A program made the translations under genes and the position numbers. The notes beneath the pieces are model-generated. The model was not told the origin of the DNA and did no database searches. It was given only the letters and a program-made list of their open reading frames with translations. This document shows positions 59,334-64,000 of a DNA stretch of 64,000 nt, one piece after another. Where the stretch lies: the NCBI GenBank assembly GCA_021234155.1, contig JAJEKV010000027.1, forward strand, positions 12,350,716 to 12,414,715, read 5' to 3'. The number at the start of each line of letters is the position of its first letter. Within the stretch, counting starts at the first letter, position 1. Source of the stretch: Isoetes taiwanensis (lineage: Eukaryota > Streptophyta > Lycopodiopsida > Isoetales > Isoetaceae).

Positions 59334-59888
59334 CCCCTCCCTCCCTCTCTGTCGGTTTGCGTGGCTTGATGGTTTATTTTTTGTCTCTTTTCATTCTCGA
59401 CGTGGCCTTTCTCGCCTCCGAGGCGGTACCAACCGGTCATTTTCTGTCGTTTGGCTTTTTTCTTTTTTCGTACCGGTTGGTCGACCGTGATATTCTCTCG
59501 GCGTGGCCCTGCGGCCTCCGAGTTGTTTTTTCGTTTTTCCATCATGTCTGGCATCAGTTCTGCCACTGTTTTTCATTTCTAACTTCTAACGGGTTATGTT
59601 GTCCAGGTTCCTTGTTTTTGTTGACAGGGCTCGCAGCAGCAAAGCGGACGCGGGGGTAATTGTTCCTGGGACCTTGGGCATCGATCGTCTTCCTTTGATT
59701 TCGTCTCACCCCTCTTCCTGTACGGGCCCAGTGGCAGAAACATCATATTTTTTCTCTTCGTGCTCTCGGTGGTTGTCTAGTTTCGGAGCACTCAAAATTT
59801 TCAAAGTTCTTTTTCATAGTTCTACCCTAGTAGGGGAATCAATTGTGTACTCTACGATTTTGCAAAGCTCAATGAGAACACCACTTCA
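59334..59888 (+). other. Non-coding region between A2 and B2 of the YR retrotransposon
   Basis: C/T-rich with overlapping short open frames, no domain recognised. In PAT/Ngaro-type elements this segment is the untranslated 3' part. Confidence 0.5.
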
Positions 59889-59923
59889 CGGCCACTTGTT
59901 GTCTTAGGACCCATCCTAGGAAT
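59889..59923 (+). repeat. Split direct repeat B2 (right end)
   Basis: Identical to B1. The host Ty3 sequence resumes as 'aatgcatcaattg' at 59924. Confidence 0.92.
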
Positions 59924-61673
59924 AATGCATCAATTGCTCAAGAGTAAGTGTAACTTTAGTGGCCAAAACATGGCTGATCACATCATCTTCATTTTGAATT
60001 TCCTCATCCACCATAGGAGGCATCACTATGGGCTGATTTTCTTCTATAGACTGAAACTATTATGTGGGCAGCACATTGAATTGCACCTTCTTAGATGCTG
60101 ACACCTTAAAAGCCTTTGGAAAAGAGGTCTTAGTCTTCTCCGCAATTGACACTACTCTTGGTTCTTGAACCACCTTTTGTGATCTTATAACCGCATTTAC
60201 TTCTCCAATCTCTTCTTCTTGCTGAAATGGATCATTTTCTGCCTCAACAAATCCATAATTTACTACTGATTTTGCCTTCTCTTGCATCTTAATCTCCTCA
60301 ATAAGAGCCTTAACTTGAGGATTATCAATGTACTTTGCATCTTGAATGCGAACATCATTATTAGGAAGAGGTACTGATTCAAACACTTGCTGCCTTGGTG
60401 GATACTTTTAGTTGCCCATTCTGGTTTCCCATGAATTTTTCAATAAGTACTCTCATCATGCTTGAATTTATCACATAACTTGCAATACAAATGAGCCTTA
60501 CTTGGATACCATCCCTGTTTTGGCTGCACCATTTGTGTGGAACCAATTTGTGCTTGTTGGGCAATTAGAGCTTGTGGTAGCATTGGAACTTGTGGTATGA
60601 TAGGTGCTGCTTGCATTGGTTGAATAGGAATAGGTGGTGCTTGTTGCATAACAGCAAATACCGGATTGGCCTTCTCAAAGAATCTCTTCTCCTTACATTC
60701 TTGATCAGTATGACCTTTTATTTGGCATCTTAAGCAGAATTTCAGCAATCTACATGTAGTATCAAAATGTCCAATAGACCCACAATACTCACAAGTAATA
60801 AACTGAACCTCTCTTGGCTTCTCACCAATTGTAAGCTTAGAAATCTTGGCTGCAATATCCTCTGTTTTATGCTCTAGAGCAGCAACTTCATGAATGTCGA
60901 GCTTTCTTCAGCCTTAAGAGCATACTTTTGTGCCTCTAGCAATGTTGTAGGCTGTTTAGCCTTCACCTTATGAGCAATAGCTCATTTCAGCCACTTCACA
61001 TACCCTTGGATATCCATTTCATCACTCCTTGCATTCTTCTAATGAACCACGACTTTGAGAACCGCAATATACCTCTGATTATACTCTCTAATTGATTCAT
61101 CTTCCTTTTGTGTGAAATTTGTCCACCTTTCCATAGTCTTATCCTTACCATGGACTTCTTGATAATTAGCAATGAATGCTTCCTTTAATTCCTGATATGT
61201 CATGGTATCTGGCTGGGTTTGTGGCCATTCCTCCACTGAATCTTGCAAAGAACTATGAAACCAAAGCAAGTAATCAGCAGCCGGTAACTTACATTGCTGG
61301 CAATACCTCTCAAACTTCACAATATGCTTCAAAGGATCCCGATCCACCGATCATCAAACTTTGAATCCCCATTGTCCCGAACACCCCACACCATCGGTGG
61401 TATAACAGCCATCTCTGCCTCTTCTTGAGTTTTTTGAAATTGAAAAAACGAAATGGAATCTCCCTTCAATTTGAAAAGCGAAATTGGATTACCTTCTAGA
61501 TCGATAAATGGAATCAAAACCTCCTGGATCTGAGAATTAGACCCCAGATCTGCTCCCAAATCTGAAAACGAAATTGAATCTTCATGCAATTTTGAGCCCA
61601 AAGATTGACTCACCGGTCCCCTTCTTGTTACGATGGAGCTTGATGGGATATCCTTCTTACTTTTCTTGGACAT
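59924..61673 (-). pseudogene. Ty3 element gag (part 1 of split element)
   Basis: On the minus strand the start is at 61673 ('MSKKSKKDIPSSSIVTRRG'). The capsid region at 61347-61039 contains 'LLWFHSSLQDSVEEW', 'TYQELKEAFIANYQEVHG' and 'ESIREYNQRYIAVLK' (the retrotransposon gag domain pattern). Around 60800-60700 two CCHC zinc knuckles occur back to back, 'CEYCGSIGHFDTTC' and 'CLRCQIKGHTDQEC', both C-x2-C-x4-H-x4-C. Past them is a Pro/Gln/Met-rich linker ('IPIQPMQAAPIIPQVP'), then 'PLPNNDVRIQDAKYIDNPQV', and finally 'VLATKVTLTLEQLMH' at the insertion boundary. Frameshifts near 61340, 60900 and 60400 and a double stop near 60060 break it. The continuing protease lies at 53177-52600. Confidence 0.85.
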
Positions 61674-62240
61674 AAAACTATGCTCCCCTTGTCAAATTTT
61701 GTCCCGCAAATCACTTACGGCAAAATCCCCTTCACATAAAGAAATTGCTCCTTGCTCAATGGTGTCGTTCTTTACCGAGATCACCAATACAAATGATAAC
61801 AACTCCTTTTCCAATAGAAATTCTTGCCAATAAATGGTCTGTCGAGCACCGTGGTCGCCAAATCGTTAGAGCCTAAACTCTAACCTTGCAAGAAGGATGG
61901 AAAACCAATACTCTAAGCTTCAATTTACCAAATCTATGCAATGCACAACATCATCTCCATAGCTAGATCAAGCAAAATACTCTCTCTCAATACACCGTCC
62001 CTCTGTTCTTCCCTCTCTGCTCAGATAACACAGTGATCATAATCCTCCTCCACAATGTATACGTGCAAATATCCTGCACGCGTGCATGTGCATATATCCC
62101 TCCATATACGATATGGTTTCCTACACCACCTCAATAGTGGTGAGTGTGGTGAGTGTGGCGAGTGGTGACCACCCCAATAGGGTTGTATTATGGTGGTACT
62201 TTAGAATCAATTTATCCTATGACAATTTTGTATATGTAGG
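61674..62240 (-). other. Putative 5' leader, primer-binding site and LTR end of the Ty3 element
   Basis: Minus-strand sequence upstream of gag includes 'ATTTGGCGACCACGGTGCTC' near 61862-61843, the TGGCGACC-type string that commonly marks a plant Ty3 primer-binding site, preceded by 'AGGCTCTAACG'. The LTR would then run from about 61866 upward past 62200. Its outer boundary and the partner LTR were not found. Confidence 0.4.
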
Positions 62241-63277
62241 GTTGTAAAGGAAAGGTTTGGCACCAAAAGTTCATGAAAAAAGGTAGTGCTCGTTATTTTA
62301 TGCCTATTTTACTCTTAATGTGCTAGAAGTATGTATGATTGGACCTTAATAGAATGAATTACCTTATAGTTTTAAATGTTTTTTCATGTGCAAAAGATGT
62401 CATGGAAGGCAGAATCCTTCATACATTCGAGATTGAGGACAATGGTGCTGGTAAGGTGCTGGTACCCGTCATAAAATTTTTTCGACCGCCCTTCATGTTT
62501 CGTCAAGCACTTCACCCGCCATAGCCAGCCTTGAGCGGGAGTCAAGATCCATCATTCCTGCTTATTTTTGCGCTAAGCCATCATCCCAAATTTTAGTTTG
62601 TAATCTCCAATTGGACCAACCTCTCCAAATCAAACACCTTCGCACTATAAATAAGCTTCAAATATTTCTTGAAGCAATTTAAGTGGTTCTTGAGTTGAGA
62701 GAGAATTTTGCTTCCACCCGCGCACACAGCGAATTTGATGCCCGATTGCCGGCGTGGTATGCAAGAGTTCACAACAATTCCAAGCGACATTTCCGAGGCT
62801 GCTCACAATTTGCGTAGTACCACTTGAAGAATCACCTACACAAATCAAGCCGGCATCACATTGAAAAACAAAGGATTTCACAAGGAATGAAGAAACTATA
62901 TTTGAAGACTAAAATTCAGATCAAGAATTTCATCATGAAGATGAAAGACCGGTATTCCTTGTTAAATGCCTCCTGCTATTAAATTGCTTTGAATTTTTTG
63001 TTCTAAATTGTCGACCGATGTAATTTACCGCTTCAATGGAAACGTAATTCATTCAATGGTGCTGAATTTATGGACTTTGAACATGATTTCAACATGTCGA
63101 AAGTATGCAATTTAAATTTGTTACTTGGTTTATAAAAAGTAAACCGACGTGCTAAAATTACGCTGAGAGAATATGGTGGAATATCAAATGAGGATGATGA
63201 AGTTATGGATGTTGGCAATGTCAGAGGGTTGGATCCGACCGTCATAATACGTACTTGCTATAATAGAGGTATTTGCA
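62241..63277. other. Intergenic region
   Basis: No supported gene or repeat is seen in about 1 kb. The minus-strand frames at 62593-62881 are short and lack recognisable motifs. Confidence 0.4.
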
Positions 63278-63773
63278 TTGATAAATTTCGTTCGACCAGT
63301 AGTTAGAATTGCGAAGCTTGCAAACCAAGAGAATTATGAAACCGCTTTCAAAAAAAGACAGGCCGAAATCAGGAGGATTCAAAGACAGAAAAAAAGAGAA
63401 GTGGATGCTGCAATTGGCAATTTAGGTGCAGTTGCAAATGATGCTACCGTTGGTAAGAAAGGTTCATTCAGCAGCTTGGAAGAAAAGAAAGTTGTCAAAA
63501 GAATTAGGCAAGCTTGTGAACGAATTGTGTGAGAATGCTACATCTGAAGAAAGAGTGGAAATTCTAGCTAGAAAGTGGATACCTGAACTAGATCTCTCAA
63601 ACAGCAAAGAATTAAACACAATGAAAACAATCATTAACAATTTGAGGGAGTCTTTTGCAGCTCATAAGTATTCAAAAATACGATGTGTGGAGAGCAAGAA
63701 GTGCCGCAATGACTTTTACAAATCAATGGTGAAACTAACAAGTCCCGCTTTTGCAAAGCAAATGAATCAATAG
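63278..63773 (+). CDS. Unrecognised Lys/Arg-rich protein, frameshifted
   Basis: Two overlapping frames (63278-63532 and 63426-63773) read as one protein with a one-base shift near 63490. The first gives 'ENYETAFKKRQAEIRRIQRQ' and the second 'LGKLVNELCENATSEERVEI', 'LARKWIPELDLSNSKELNTM' and 'IRCVESKKCRNDFYKSMVKL'. It is helical, highly charged and ends at TAG 63771-63773. No family is recognised. The composition and the surrounding TE landscape suggest a transposon-derived accessory ORF. Similar-looking frames may continue beyond 63800. Confidence 0.4.
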
Positions 63774-64000
63774 GAAGATTGTGTCGGTTCGCATAAAATA
63801 GAAGATTGGTCAGCAGAGCATGGTAGTGGACCATGGTCCATGTTCAAGAAGAATACTAGATTTGACAGACTCTCTTATGATGAGAGGAAGCTAATAGTTG
63901 ACTTTTGAGAGATAACACACGAAAGTGTCTCCATGCAAGAAACATGTTATAAGGATTAGAGTGGCTGAAGGATTCAAGATCATGCATCCATTATACTTCA
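63774..64000. other. Right edge of window
   Basis: About 225 bp with a possible further exon ('FKKNTRFDRLSYDERKLIVD' around 63843-63902) that would belong with the preceding ORF. It is cut by the window end. Confidence 0.3.

Larger units (their letters stand above)
53178..59923 (+). mobile_element. Tyrosine-recombinase (DIRS-order, PAT/Ngaro-like) retrotransposon
   Basis: The element is about 6.7 kb and is inserted in the Ty3 element. It carries, in order on the plus strand, a degenerate gag-like region, reverse transcriptase with RNase H, and a tyrosine recombinase. It has no LTRs, integrase or target duplication. Its ends are split direct repeats: A1 53178-53339 equals A2 59172-59333, and B1 59140-59174 equals B2 59889-59923, in the order A1-ORFs-B1-A2-B2. 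This arrangement is known from PAT and Ngaro elements and allows a circular intermediate. A and B copies appear identical, pointing to a young insertion, yet several ORFs carry frameshifts. GC content and C/T-rich coding strand differ strongly from the surroundings. Confidence 0.88.

Noticed and set aside
53178-59923. Classification as an LTR retrotransposon with short LTRs (A1/A2)
   Set aside because: A2 is internal to B2, there is no integrase, the 3' ORF carries tyrosine-recombinase motifs, and no 4-6-bp target duplication exists.

Overview
The window is nuclear DNA of a land plant with a TE-dense, probably large genome. The evidence is two genes with short GT-AG introns that look plant-like (a PATRONUS/securin-type protein and a TMEM245/AI-2E-like membrane protein), plus plant-style CACTA, MULE, hAT, LINE and Ty3 elements. 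A tyrosine-recombinase retroelement and the LINE types suggest a non-flowering lineage (fern, lycophyte, bryophyte or gymnosperm). That placement is inference and no species can be named.

Layout. 1-2031 is one copy of a 2-kb dispersed repeat that returns at 13444-15516 with continuous downstream coding sequence. 2032-7367 is a 5'-truncated CACTA transposon: a tnp2 fragment, a multi-exon second gene ending in 37 Asp codons, an ACGTC-rich subterminal zone and a CACTACTAC terminus. 7500-9950 is a decayed Ty3 element. 10836-12150 is the securin-like gene. 15800-25318 is a field of LINE fragments, tRNA-derived sequences and degenerate tandem arrays. 27640-31190 is a minus-strand, multi-exon coiled-coil gene, followed by a 225-bp CTAT microsatellite and a 5'-truncated LINE. 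35833-38548 is a MULE bounded by 9-bp duplications, and 38958-40304 is a hAT element bounded by 8-bp duplications. 41809-44398 is the TMEM245-like gene. 46779-51352 is a decayed transposase-like gene with two BED-like zinc fingers that I cannot place in a superfamily. 52600-61900 is a minus-strand Ty3 element split by a 6.7-kb tyrosine-recombinase (PAT/Ngaro-like) retroelement. 63278-63773 is an unrecognised ORF.

The most unusual object is the tyrosine-recombinase retroelement at 53178-59923. It has reverse transcriptase, RNase H and a YR domain with an HxxR motif, split direct repeats in the order A1-ORFs-B1-A2-B2, and junctions that leave the host ORF in frame with only a 3-bp AAT overlap and no longer target duplication. 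This is the footprint expected when a circular intermediate integrates by site-specific recombination.

Only three host genes are well supported: the securin-like, coiled-coil and TMEM245-like genes. They share no pathway and are islands among transposons. Many ORFs are broken by single-base shifts, some at homopolymers and some in otherwise well-preserved genes. Either decay or base-level assembly error, or both, has affected the sequence. Separately, the 2-kb repeat family carries stop codons that are all one C-to-T change from Gln or Arg codons, a pattern expected from deamination of methylated cytosine.
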